This document shows, piece after piece, positions 17,515-25,955 of a stretch of DNA of 64,000 nucleotides. The number at the start of each line of letters is the position of its first letter. Position 1 is the stretch's first letter. The notes below the pieces were generated by a model. The model had not been told where the DNA came from. It did not search any database and was given only the letters and a program-made list of their open reading frames with translations. The stretch is from UBA2266 sp964406945 (GTDB lineage: Bacteria; Planctomycetota; Phycisphaerae; Sedimentisphaerales; Anaerobacaceae), in the NCBI GenBank assembly GCA_964406945.1, contig CAYOTO010000016.1, forward strand, positions 1 through 64,000. Reading direction: 5' to 3'. The position numbers and the translations under genes were made by a program.

Positions 17515-18064
17515 TAACAATAAAACCAGGCGCAGCTTTCTCAGAAGCACCTTTGCCGGCGGACTTCTGGTCGGCATAGGAGGACTTGCAGGCTATCTGG
17601 GCGCCAGGCACCAGAAGAAGGATATGGTCTGGCAGATAGACCCTGAAGTCTGCGTGGCCTGCGGCAACTGTGCAACCTATTGCGTGCTGGCCGAATCGGC
17701 GGTCAAATGCGTCCATTCCTATCCGATCTGCGGCTACTGCAAGATATGCTTCGGTTACTTCGGCCCGGAACCGGCCGATATTAACGAAGGCGCGGAAAAC
17801 CAGCTTTGCCCCACCGGCGCCATCGACCGCAAGCTAATAGAAGAGCCGTACTACGAATATCACATCGATGAAACACTCTGCAACGGCTGCGGCAAATGTG
17901 TTGAGGGCTGTCTGGCTTTCGGCAACGGTTCGCTGCATCTGCAGGTGAGACACGACCGCTGTCTGAATTGCAATGAATGCTCGATAGCTGCAGCTTGTCC
18001 TTCGCAGGCCTTCAAGCGTGTTCCTGCCGACAAGCCCTACATGCTTAAGGTGGTCCACGCTTAA
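17507..18064 (+). CDS. Tat-exported polyferredoxin with about four [4Fe-4S] motifs
   Basis: The 185-residue protein has a twin-arginine signal (TRRSFLRS at 7-14) followed by a hydrophobic stretch to about 32, so it is exported folded. Cysteines cluster as 49/52/55/59, 68/75/78/81 with C101, 125/128/131/135 and 152/155/158/164. This pattern fits three to four [4Fe-4S] clusters, as in NrfC/DmsB-type electron-transfer subunits. A GTG at 17501 could start the frame, but the ATG at 17507 gives a standard Tat leader. Its stop overlaps the start of the NapH-like gene, so the two likely form one electron path across the membrane surface. Confidence 0.88.
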   Translation: MADNNKTRRSFLRSTFAGGLLVGIGGLAGYLGARHQKKDMVWQIDPEVCVACGNCATYCVLAESAVKCVHSYPICGYCKICFGYFGPEPADINEGAENQLCPTGAIDRKLIEEPYYEYHIDETLCNGCGKCVEGCLAFGNGSLHLQVRHDRCLNCNECSIAAACPSQAFKRVPADKPYMLKVVHA

Positions 18065-19365
18065 TGTACAAGGTAATTATCTCAATAGCGGCTTTGGCCC
18101 TGTTGCTGGGCCTGTGTGAGACTGCATCGGCGGCCGGTGAGCGGTTCCCGCCCCCGGAGTTCACCGAGACCGACCACCAGATTCCCAGTCCAACCACGCC
18201 TGAGCCCCGTCAGGATATCTTCTCCTACATTGACACGGGCGTGCTGGTAGGCGCTTTGGTGCTGGCGTCTTTCCTGGCGTTAAAAGCGCGCAGTCGCAAG
18301 TGGTTGTTCGCACTGATGGTCTTTGCGCTGCTCTATTTCGGCTTCTACCGGATGGGCTGCGTTTGTCCGATCGGGGCGATTCAGAATGTTACGCTGACCT
18401 TTTTCGACAAGGCTTATACCATTCCGATTGTGGTAACCGCGTTTTTCCTGCTGCCGCTGGCCTTTACGCTGTTCTTCGGCAGGACTTTCTGCGGAGCCGT
18501 GTGCCCGCTCGGAGCGATTCAGGATGCCGTTGTGTGGCGTCCGATCAGGATTCCGCTCTGGCTCGAGAGTACTCTAAGGCTCATAGGCTACACTTATCTG
18601 GCCGCCGCCATTCTCTTCGCGGCCACCGGCGCAGCCTTCATAATATGCCGTTACGATCCTTTCGTCTCGTTCTTCAGGCTCTCCGGCGGCATTAACCTGC
18701 TGATATTCGGCGGCTGCCTGCTGCTGATAGGTCTGTTTATAGGCAGGCCTTACTGCCGTTTCCTGTGCCCGTACGGCATGATACTTCGGCAGTTTTCGCG
18801 GGTATCGCGACGCAAAGTAACTATAACTCCCGATGAGTGCATCAAGTGCAGGCTCTGCGAGGACGCGTGCCCGTTTAATGCCATCAGAGAACCCACGCCG
18901 GACTGGCCAGCACGGGAATATGCCAAAGCTAAAAAGAGGCTGGCCCTGCTGCTGTTGCTTGTGCCCGTGCTGATTGCCGCAGGCGCCTGGGTCGGGTCGT
19001 CGCTGTGGCCCGTTACCGCCAGGGCACACGCCACCGTCCGGCTGGCCGAACGCGTCCGACTCGAAAACCAAGGCGAAGTCGAAGGCACCACGGATGCCAG
19101 CGACGCCTTCAGGGCGACCGGACAACCCGCTGTAGAACTGTACGAACAAGCGAATACAATTCGGGACCAGTTCCGTTTCGGCGGATGGTTCTTCGGGGGC
19201 TTCATCGGACTGGTTGCGGGAGTGAAACTCGTGGGGTCGTCCATCCGCAGACGGCGCAACGACTATGAGGCCGACAGGGCAAGCTGTTTCGCCTGCGGCC
19301 GCTGCTACAAATACTGCCCGAGACATCGTGTTGCATCGGACAAAAAGGAAGCGGTGACTGCCTGA
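18064..19365 (+). CDS. NapH/NosR-like polytopic membrane Fe-S protein
   Basis: The 433-residue protein has an N-terminal hydrophobic segment and about five further spans. It carries three CxxxCP-type membrane-edge motifs: MGCVCPIGAIQN (C99/C101), FCGAVCPLGAIQD (C143/C147) and YCRFLCPYGM (C231/C235). A ferredoxin motif (C259, C262, C265, C269) lies in the middle, and a second one (C408, C411, C414, C418) at the C-terminus. This is the layout of the NapH/CcoG/NosR/YccM family, which moves electrons between the quinone pool or cytoplasm and periplasmic proteins. Sharing an operon with a Tat polyferredoxin is the usual NapGH-like pairing. No nitrate or nitrous oxide reductase gene is nearby. Confidence 0.88.
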   Translation: MYKVIISIAALALLLGLCETASAAGERFPPPEFTETDHQIPSPTTPEPRQDIFSYIDTGVLVGALVLASFLALKARSRKWLFALMVFALLYFGFYRMGCVCPIGAIQNVTLTFFDKAYTIPIVVTAFFLLPLAFTLFFGRTFCGAVCPLGAIQDAVVWRPIRIPLWLESTLRLIGYTYLAAAILFAATGAAFIICRYDPFVSFFRLSGGINLLIFGGCLLLIGLFIGRPYCRFLCPYGMILRQFSRVSRRKVTITPDECIKCRLCEDACPFNAIREPTPDWPAREYAKAKKRLALLLLLVPVLIAAGAWVGSSLWPVTARAHATVRLAERVRLENQGEVEGTTDASDAFRATGQPAVELYEQANTIRDQFRFGGWFFGGFIGLVAGVKLVGSSIRRRRNDYEADRASCFACGRCYKYCPRHRVASDKKEAVTA

Positions 19366-21095
19366 TGAACGAACAAAATCAGACACAGAAAAGCGGTCGG
19401 TTCCGCGATTTCTTATATCGAACAACGCTGCTGGCGGCCGGTATTGCCGCCGCGTTCTGCGCAATCGTGACGATAGTACTGATCGTTAATTTCGCACAGA
19501 GGAAGATCATCGACACCGGCCGTGAAGCCGAACTCGAAGAAATGCGCACGCAAATCCGCGCAAATCCCGAGAATGAAGAACTCGTAGAACAGTTCAGACA
19601 GCTCGACCTGCGCTGGCGCAGCACCAGAATGCAAAGGCTTGGCTTTTCCAGGCAGGGCGCCTACATGCTCGCCGGCGGCCTGGCCGTACTCGTGGTTCTG
19701 CTTAAACTCTCATCCACGATTAAGCCCGATATTCCGCAACCCGAGACCGGCGTCGACAAGCAGCAGGAGCATCTGCAAACAGCCGGACACAGTCGCGTGG
19801 GCATCGCTGTGGGCTTTGTCATACTGGGAGCTACGGGCCTGCTACTGGGTTTTCTACCGAGTGTGGACTTCGGGCTCGGCGGCAAACAGGTTCCCCAATG
19901 GCCGACGGACCAGGAGATTGCGAACAACTGGCCCTCTTTCCGCGGACCGAACGGCGCGGGCATCAGCCATTATACGAATATCCCCACCAAGTGGGACGGC
20001 AAAACAGGTGAAGGCATCCGCTGGAAGACGAAGGTCCCGCTACCCGGACACAACTCCCCTGTTATCTGGGGTGACCGCATTTTCCTCTCCGGCGCCGATG
20101 ATGAAGACCTGTCAGTATTCTGTTTTGACGCAAACGATGGAGGTTTGCTGTGGACCGGCGATGTGCCCAAAACACTGCCCGGCGCCGACGAAGACTTCAG
20201 CGTAATGGAAGACACCGGTCTGGCCGCGTCTACCATGGTTACCGACGGCGCCAGAGCCGCGGTGATATACGCCACCGGCGATGTCGCGTGTTTCGATTAC
20301 AACGGCAGGCGACTCTGGCATAAGGCGCTCGGGCTGCCCGACAGCATCTACGGGTACGCCTCATCGCTTGCAATATATCGAAATTTAATAATCGTTCAGT
20401 ACGACCAGGGCATGGCCGAAGACGAGAAATCAAAACTGATAGGCCTGGATTCTGTTTCAGGCGTAACGGTGTGGGAAACGAAAAGACCCGTGCCAAATTC
20501 GTGGTCGTCTCCCGTCGTTACGAAAATCGACGGCAAAGATGTGATTTTAACGGCAGGTAATCCCTGGGTCATAGCATACGACGCCGCAACCGGCGCCGAA
20601 ATCTGGCGGGCTGAGTGCCTCAGCGGCGATGCATGTCCTTCACCGGTCTATGCCGACGGCCTTGTTTACGCGATCGAGCCTTATACCAGGCTGGCCGCGA
20701 TAAAGACCGGCGGAACCGGGGACGTTACCGAAACTCACATAGCGTGGTTTGCAGAAGACTTCGGTCCGGACGTGTGCTGTCCTCTTGCCGCCGACGGCTG
20801 GGCGTTAATACTCGCAAGCGAGGGAACCGCCGCCTGCTACAGTGCAGCCGACGGAAAGAACATGTGGGAGAAGCAGTACGACTACGACTTCATGGCTTCG
20901 CCCAGTCTGGTCGACGACAAGCTGTATTTGCTTGCGCGCGAAGGAATTATGTTCATCGGGCAGGCCGGCGACGAATACAAAGAAATCACCAAATGCGAAC
21001 TCGGCGAGAACTGTTATGCAACGCCGGCGTTCGTCGACGGTCGAATCATAATCCGTGGTGAAAAGAATCTTTATTGCATAGGAAACACTGACTGA
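19365..21095 (+). CDS. Multi-span membrane protein with C-terminal PQQ-like propeller
   Basis: The 576-residue protein has three predicted membrane spans (about residues 20-42, 95-115 and 143-165), with a charged helical segment between the first two. A PQQ-like propeller starts at NWPSFRGPNGAG near residue 187. Blade text such as VFCFDANDGGLLW and AYDAATGAEIWRAE is clear. It overlaps the NapH-like stop and the fused NuoEF start (ATGA-type overlaps). The propeller probably faces the periplasm. A role in docking or electron transfer next to the Fe-S proteins is inferred from context only. Confidence 0.8.
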   Translation: MNEQNQTQKSGRFRDFLYRTTLLAAGIAAAFCAIVTIVLIVNFAQRKIIDTGREAELEEMRTQIRANPENEELVEQFRQLDLRWRSTRMQRLGFSRQGAYMLAGGLAVLVVLLKLSSTIKPDIPQPETGVDKQQEHLQTAGHSRVGIAVGFVILGATGLLLGFLPSVDFGLGGKQVPQWPTDQEIANNWPSFRGPNGAGISHYTNIPTKWDGKTGEGIRWKTKVPLPGHNSPVIWGDRIFLSGADDEDLSVFCFDANDGGLLWTGDVPKTLPGADEDFSVMEDTGLAASTMVTDGARAAVIYATGDVACFDYNGRRLWHKALGLPDSIYGYASSLAIYRNLIIVQYDQGMAEDEKSKLIGLDSVSGVTVWETKRPVPNSWSSPVVTKIDGKDVILTAGNPWVIAYDAATGAEIWRAECLSGDACPSPVYADGLVYAIEPYTRLAAIKTGGTGDVTETHIAWFAEDFGPDVCCPLAADGWALILASEGTAACYSAADGKNMWEKQYDYDFMASPSLVDDKLYLLAREGIMFIGQAGDEYKEITKCELGENCYATPAFVDGRIIIRGEKNLYCIGNTD

Positions 21096-23440
21096 TGCAG
21101 GAACTGGACCTGACATTCGTGAATCGCTGCATCGAGCGTATCGGCCGCGGGCCTGAAAAGGTGCTGGAAATACTTCAGGCCCTTCAGGGCAACTACGGGT
21201 ATCTGCCGGTCGAGGCCCTGGAGCGCGTCTGCGAGCTGACCGAGATCACGCCTGCTGCGATTACGGGTGTTTCGACGTTTTACGACCAGTTCCGACACAA
21301 GCCGGTGGGCCTGCACATCGTAAACGTATGCGTCGGAACTGCCTGTCACGTCAAGGGTGCTCCTCAGGTTTACGACGCCTTCCGACGACATCTGGGCATA
21401 ACGGGCGACGAGGATACCGATGCCAACGGATTGTTCACCGTCGACAAAATAGCCTGCCTGGGCTGCTGCACGCTTGCGCCCGCGGTTCAGATCGGCGAGG
21501 TTACATACGGGCACGTTACTCCCGACGGGGTTGGCAGGGTACTTGACGACTATCTGCGGTATAAGCAGGCAGGGCCGACAAAGGCAGAAGCACAATCCAG
21601 GCGCAAGAGAAAGACCAAGGGCGAAATACGGCTCGCGCTGGATTCCTGCTGTGTGGCGCGAGGATGCGGCAAATTGCACGAAGCCCTGATTCAGGCATTG
21701 AACGAAACCGGCGTAAGAGCGGTCTTGAAAGGCGTAGGCTGTGTGGGCATGTGCCACCAGACGCCTCTGTTGGAGATCGTTCTGCCGGACGATCGCAAGT
21801 TCCTGTACGCACGCGTCGAACCAAAAGACGCAAAGCCGATCATTCTGCGGCATTTTAAGCCACCGATCAACCGGAGAATTTCGAACAGTATTTCTAATGC
21901 GCTGGATAATTTTCTTTCGGACGAGCGGTGGGAGCCGGTAACGCGATATTCAATCGATATCAGAGACAAGCCGGTTGCCGATTTTCTCAACAAGCAGCGG
22001 CATATCGCCACCGAGCACTGGGGCGTAATCGATCCGATGGATATAGAAGAGTACATGTACATGGACGGCTTCAGATCGCTGCAGCGGTGTGTGGAGGAAA
22101 TGTCGCCCGATGAGGTGATCGAACAGATTAAGCTGAGCGGTCTGCGCGGTCGCGGCGGAGCGGGTTTTCCGACGCACCTTAAATGGTCCGCCGTTCGCGA
22201 GCAGCATTCAGAGAAGAAATACGTCGTCTGCAACGGCGACGAAGGCGACCCCGGCGCGTTCATGGACCGCATGCTCATGGAGTCTTATCCCTATCGCATT
22301 ATCGAGGGACTCGCGATAGCCGCATACGTGGTTGGAGCCAGGCAGGGTTACTTCTACATTCGAGCCGAGTATCCGCTGGCTCTGGAACGAATGAACCACG
22401 CTCTCGAAGAATGCCGTAAACGCGGTTATCTCGGCAATAACATATTCGGCACCGACTTCTCGCTCGATCTTAAAATCGTCGCGGGCGCCGGGGCCTTTGT
22501 CTGCGGCGAGGAGACGGCTCTTCTGGCCAGTATAGAAGGGCGTCGTGGCATGCCGCGGCTCAGGCCCCCGTACCCGGCGGTGAAAGGCCTGTTTGGAAAG
22601 CCGACGCTTATCAACAACGTGGAGACATACGCGGCGGTTTCGTGGATAATTCGCAATGGCGCCGAAACATACGCCCGGATGGGCACCGAAAACAGCAAAG
22701 GCACCAAAGTCTTTGCCCTGGCGGGCAAGGTCGCCCACGGCGCTCTGATCGAAGTGCCGATGGGAATCACGGTCCGCGAGATTATAGAAGATATCGGAGG
22801 CGGCATCGGCGGAGGCCTGAAGTTCAAGGCCGTCCAGGTCGGCGGTCCATCCGGAGGCTGCGTGCCCGCAAGCCTGGCCCATATACCGGTCGATTACGAA
22901 AACCTGACCGGCGTCGGGGCGATGATGGGCTCGGGCGGACTTGTCGTTCTCGACGAAACCGACTGTATGGTCGACATCGCCAGATACTTCCTGGAGTTTA
23001 CTCAGGATCAGTCCTGCGGCCGCTGCACCTTCTGCCGGATCGGCACGCGGAGAATGCTCGATATTCTCGAAAGGCTCTGCGGCGGCGAAGGCAAAGAAGG
23101 CGATATCGAACAACTGGAACAACTGGCCGTAGCCGTAAAGAATTCGAGCCTGTGCGGCCTGGGCAAAACCGCCCCTAATCCCGTCCTGTCGACGATAAAG
23201 TACTTCCGCGAGGAATACGAAGCGCATATCGACAAGCGCTGTCCGGCCGGCAAGTGCCGAGCCCTGGTGACCTACTCCGTTACGGACGACTGCATCGGCT
23301 GCACGCTGTGCGCCCAGCACTGTCCCGTCGGGGCTATCGAAGCCAGGCCGTACCAGGTTCACGAGATTGATTCCGAAAAGTGCATCCGTTGCGGCGGCTG
23401 TAAAAATATCTGCCCGGCGGATTCCATAGAGGTCAAATAA
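21095..23440 (+). CDS. Fused NuoE-NuoF-type flavoprotein, Stn/Hyd-like bifurcation subunit
   Basis: The 781-residue chain joins two subunits that are usually separate. Residues 1-160 are NuoE/HydC-like, with a thioredoxin-fold [2Fe-2S] site (C79, C84, C121, C125). Residues 175-255 form a second thioredoxin-like [2Fe-2S] domain (C186, C191, C216, C220), as in HydB. Residues 300-700 are NuoF: RGRGGAGFPT at 351-360, GDEGDPGAFM at 391-400 for FMN/NADH, and a [4Fe-4S] site C641, C644, C647, C687. The end has two ferredoxin motifs (C733/736/739/743 and C763/766/769/773). This set is that of HydC plus HydB, or StnC plus StnB, in electron-bifurcating complexes. No hydrogenase H-cluster protein or formate dehydrogenase is encoded beside it. 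Confidence 0.9.
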   Translation: MQELDLTFVNRCIERIGRGPEKVLEILQALQGNYGYLPVEALERVCELTEITPAAITGVSTFYDQFRHKPVGLHIVNVCVGTACHVKGAPQVYDAFRRHLGITGDEDTDANGLFTVDKIACLGCCTLAPAVQIGEVTYGHVTPDGVGRVLDDYLRYKQAGPTKAEAQSRRKRKTKGEIRLALDSCCVARGCGKLHEALIQALNETGVRAVLKGVGCVGMCHQTPLLEIVLPDDRKFLYARVEPKDAKPIILRHFKPPINRRISNSISNALDNFLSDERWEPVTRYSIDIRDKPVADFLNKQRHIATEHWGVIDPMDIEEYMYMDGFRSLQRCVEEMSPDEVIEQIKLSGLRGRGGAGFPTHLKWSAVREQHSEKKYVVCNGDEGDPGAFMDRMLMESYPYRIIEGLAIAAYVVGARQGYFYIRAEYPLALERMNHALEECRKRGYLGNNIFGTDFSLDLKIVAGAGAFVCGEETALLASIEGRRGMPRLRPPYPAVKGLFGKPTLINNVETYAAVSWIIRNGAETYARMGTENSKGTKVFALAGKVAHGALIEVPMGITVREIIEDIGGGIGGGLKFKAVQVGGPSGGCVPASLAHIPVDYENLTGVGAMMGSGGLVVLDETDCMVDIARYFLEFTQDQSCGRCTFCRIGTRRMLDILERLCGGEGKEGDIEQLEQLAVAVKNSSLCGLGKTAPNPVLSTIKYFREEYEAHIDKRCPAGKCRALVTYSVTDDCIGCTLCAQHCPVGAIEARPYQVHEIDSEKCIRCGGCKNICPADSIEVK

Positions 23441-23443
23441 CCG

Positions 23444-25039
23444 ATGCCCAAGCTCACCATAGATAATCAGCCGGTCGAAGTTGACGACGGAGCGACCATT
23501 CTGGACGCCGCGCGCAAGCTCGGAATCGAAATTCCGACAATGTGTCACATGGAGGGTTTGACGCCGTCGACAAGCTGCCTCATCTGCGTGGTCAGGGTGA
23601 ACGGCTCCGAAAAGCTCGTTCCCTCATGCGGGGCGCCCGCTCAGGAAGGCATGGTCGTCGAGACGGCCACGGACGATGTGCTGGCCGCCCGCAAAGCCGC
23701 TCTCGAGTTGCTATTGAGCGACCACCTGGGCGATTGCATGGGCCCGTGCCACGTTACCTGTCCGGCTACTATGGATATTCCGCTGATGCTCCGCCAGATT
23801 GCGTCCGGGCAAATGCGGGAAGCGATCAGGACGGTCAAGGCAGATATCGCACTGCCTGCCGTGCTGGGTCGAATCTGCCCGGCGCCCTGCGAAAAAGCCT
23901 GCAGACGTGCCGTTCACGATGGACCGGTTCCGATTTGCCTGCTTAAACGGTACGTGGCAGACGTGGACCTGGCGTCCGACGAGCCGTACCTGTCCCAGTG
24001 CGAAAATCCGATCGGCAAGCGGGTCGCCATAATCGGCGCAGGACCCGCCGGGCTGGCCGCGGCGTATTATCTGCTGCAGATGGGCGTTGAATGTACGATA
24101 ATCGACGAAAATGCCGAAGCTGGCGGCAAATTGCGATATGCCGTACCGGACAACGAGTTGCCTCGCGATGTTCTGGACGATGAAATCGCGATTATTGAGA
24201 AACTCGGCGCAAAATTTGTTTTCGACACCAGAATAGCCGATCGGTCCGCCCTGGAAAACGTACGCAAAGACTACGACGCCGTATTTATCGCAATCGGCAA
24301 AATCGAGCAGGAACAGGCCGAGTCGCTGGGCTTCACCGCAGGCCGCAACGGTGTCAAATTCGACAGAAAGACCTACGAAACCGCCCTGGACGGCGTATTC
24401 GCGGGAGGCGATGTGGTTCGCAGTAGAAAGATCTGCGTCCGAAGCGTAGCTGACGGCAAGGAAGCGGCAACGTCTATAATGCAGTACGTCACAGAGCAGC
24501 CGGTTACCGGCCCCGAACAGCCTTTTAACTGCAAAATCGGCAGATTGAAAGAAGGTGAAATAGATGCATTTGTGCAGTTGGCCTCGAAGGAAGGCCCCGC
24601 TTACGGCCCGGTTGAGAAGGAAGGGCTCAACGACCAGCAGGCCGTGGAGCAGTCGCTTCGATGTTTGCATTGTGACTGCCGCAAGGCCGACAACTGCCGC
24701 CTGAGGGACTATTCGAAGCAGTACCAGGCGGCCTACGGCAAGTACAAAGCCGAACGCCGCGTCTTTACTCAGAACATCCAGCACGAACACGTAATCTACG
24801 AACGCGGCAAATGCATCGACTGCGGCTTATGCATCCAGATCGCCTCCCAGGCCGGTGAATCACTGGGCCTGGCCTTCGTCGGCCGCGGCTTCGACGTCGA
24901 AGTAGCCGTACCATTCGACAAATCCATGGCCGAAGCGCTCCAGCAAACCGCCGAACAATGCATACAAGCCTGCCCCACAGGCGCTCTGGCCGCCAGGGAC
25001 CAGTGCGGTCAGGATATGCCAGATTCTGTTTCGGACTGA
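23444..25039 (+). CDS. NuoG/GltD-like flavoprotein, StnA-like NADPH module
   Basis: The 531-residue protein begins with a NuoG-type [2Fe-2S] ferredoxin domain (C34, C45, C48, C62). A GltD/NfnB-like Fe-S region follows (C98, C102, C106 and C145, C149, C153), then an FAD/NAD(P) disulfide-oxidoreductase-like domain. That domain has GAGPAGLAAAYYL (FAD, 198-210), AGGKLRYAVP near 226-235, and GVFAGGDVV at 317-325. The C-terminal part has CIDCGLC (457-463) and CIQACPTG (506-513), a degenerate ferredoxin-like domain. This arrangement matches StnA of the Sporomusa-type Nfn, the NADPH side of a bifurcating transhydrogenase. The start is three bases after the fused NuoEF stop, supporting one complex. 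Confidence 0.87.
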   Translation: MPKLTIDNQPVEVDDGATILDAARKLGIEIPTMCHMEGLTPSTSCLICVVRVNGSEKLVPSCGAPAQEGMVVETATDDVLAARKAALELLLSDHLGDCMGPCHVTCPATMDIPLMLRQIASGQMREAIRTVKADIALPAVLGRICPAPCEKACRRAVHDGPVPICLLKRYVADVDLASDEPYLSQCENPIGKRVAIIGAGPAGLAAAYYLLQMGVECTIIDENAEAGGKLRYAVPDNELPRDVLDDEIAIIEKLGAKFVFDTRIADRSALENVRKDYDAVFIAIGKIEQEQAESLGFTAGRNGVKFDRKTYETALDGVFAGGDVVRSRKICVRSVADGKEAATSIMQYVTEQPVTGPEQPFNCKIGRLKEGEIDAFVQLASKEGPAYGPVEKEGLNDQQAVEQSLRCLHCDCRKADNCRLRDYSKQYQAAYGKYKAERRVFTQNIQHEHVIYERGKCIDCGLCIQIASQAGESLGLAFVGRGFDVEVAVPFDKSMAEALQQTAEQCIQACPTGALAARDQCGQDMPDSVSD

Positions 25040-25043
25040 TCCG

Positions 25044-25943
25044 ATGAGACCTCAATTATGCATTGCAGCAGGCGCTTGCATCCTCATGTTTTGTGTGTCG
25101 GGGTGCGGCCTTTTCGATGTATCGACGGGATCATCGCCTGCGGACGAACCTGTCCTGTGCATTTATGATGACGACCACGAGCAGCTCGAACATCTGACAC
25201 AAAGTCTGCTGCAACTGCAAGAAAGCGGACGAGCGACCGATACAACCGACTTGATCGAGCAGTTACAGCGCGGCAAATGCTCGCTTCGAATACCACCTCC
25301 AGTAACCGGCGGTATGAATCCGGCCGCAATCTACAGACGATTCAAAGAGAGCGTGGTTGTGGTCAGCGGTCTTTATTACTGCGAGAACTGCCGGCGAAAG
25401 CATGCGAGTGTGGCTTCTGGTTTTATGATCAGCGCCTCCGGCGCAGTTGTGACCAACTGTCATGTCATCAATGACGCAAACAAGGAGGTCTTTGCGGTCA
25501 TGACTGCCGACGGAAGCGTACACACGATCCGGGAAGTCCTCGCGGCCGACAAAGCAGCGGATGTGGCTATTATGCGAATAGACGGCTCTGACTTCAAGCC
25601 CATCGCCCTCAAGACCGATGCCCCCGTCGGCTCACCGGTGACGGTGATCAGCCATCCGTCGAAGCATTTCTTCATGCTCACTCAGGGATATGTTTCGGCC
25701 TATTCCAGCGACGAAGTGCGGCCAGTCAACGTCGAGCGGATGCTTGTCACGGCCGATTTCGGCGGCGGATCCAGCGGCGGGCCCGTCATCGACGACAACG
25801 GAAATGCCACTGGAATGGTCCGCAGCACAACGGCGGTCTTCGCCAAATCCAAATCCCGCAGGGGCCGAAACTACGCCCAGATGGTGATAAAGTCCTGCGT
25901 GACCGCCAAAGACATACTCGCCTTAATCGACAACATGCAATGA
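25044..25943 (+). CDS. Trypsin-like (DegP-type) serine protease, lipoprotein
   Basis: The 299-residue protein has a signal peptide with lipobox VSGC (Cys21 would be lipidated). The S1C-like protease domain has His140 (TNCHVIND), Asp173 (AADVAIMRID) and Ser244 (GGSSGGPVID), a complete catalytic triad. There is no PDZ domain, unlike DegP/DegS. A CENC pair (near residues 113-116) may form a disulfide or bind metal. It starts five bases after the StnA-like gene, so it is the last gene of the redox operon. It may serve envelope quality control there. Its substrate is unknown. Confidence 0.82.
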   Translation: MRPQLCIAAGACILMFCVSGCGLFDVSTGSSPADEPVLCIYDDDHEQLEHLTQSLLQLQESGRATDTTDLIEQLQRGKCSLRIPPPVTGGMNPAAIYRRFKESVVVVSGLYYCENCRRKHASVASGFMISASGAVVTNCHVINDANKEVFAVMTADGSVHTIREVLAADKAADVAIMRIDGSDFKPIALKTDAPVGSPVTVISHPSKHFFMLTQGYVSAYSSDEVRPVNVERMLVTADFGGGSSGGPVIDDNGNATGMVRSTTAVFAKSKSRRGRNYAQMVIKSCVTAKDILALIDNMQ

Positions 25944-25955
25944 CTATGCCGGCGG

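Noticed and set aside
21095..25039. Electron-bifurcating [FeFe] hydrogenase (HydABC)
   Set aside because: The HydB and HydC features are present, but no H-cluster domain exists in either protein or in neighbouring genes. The third module is GltD-like, which fits StnA.
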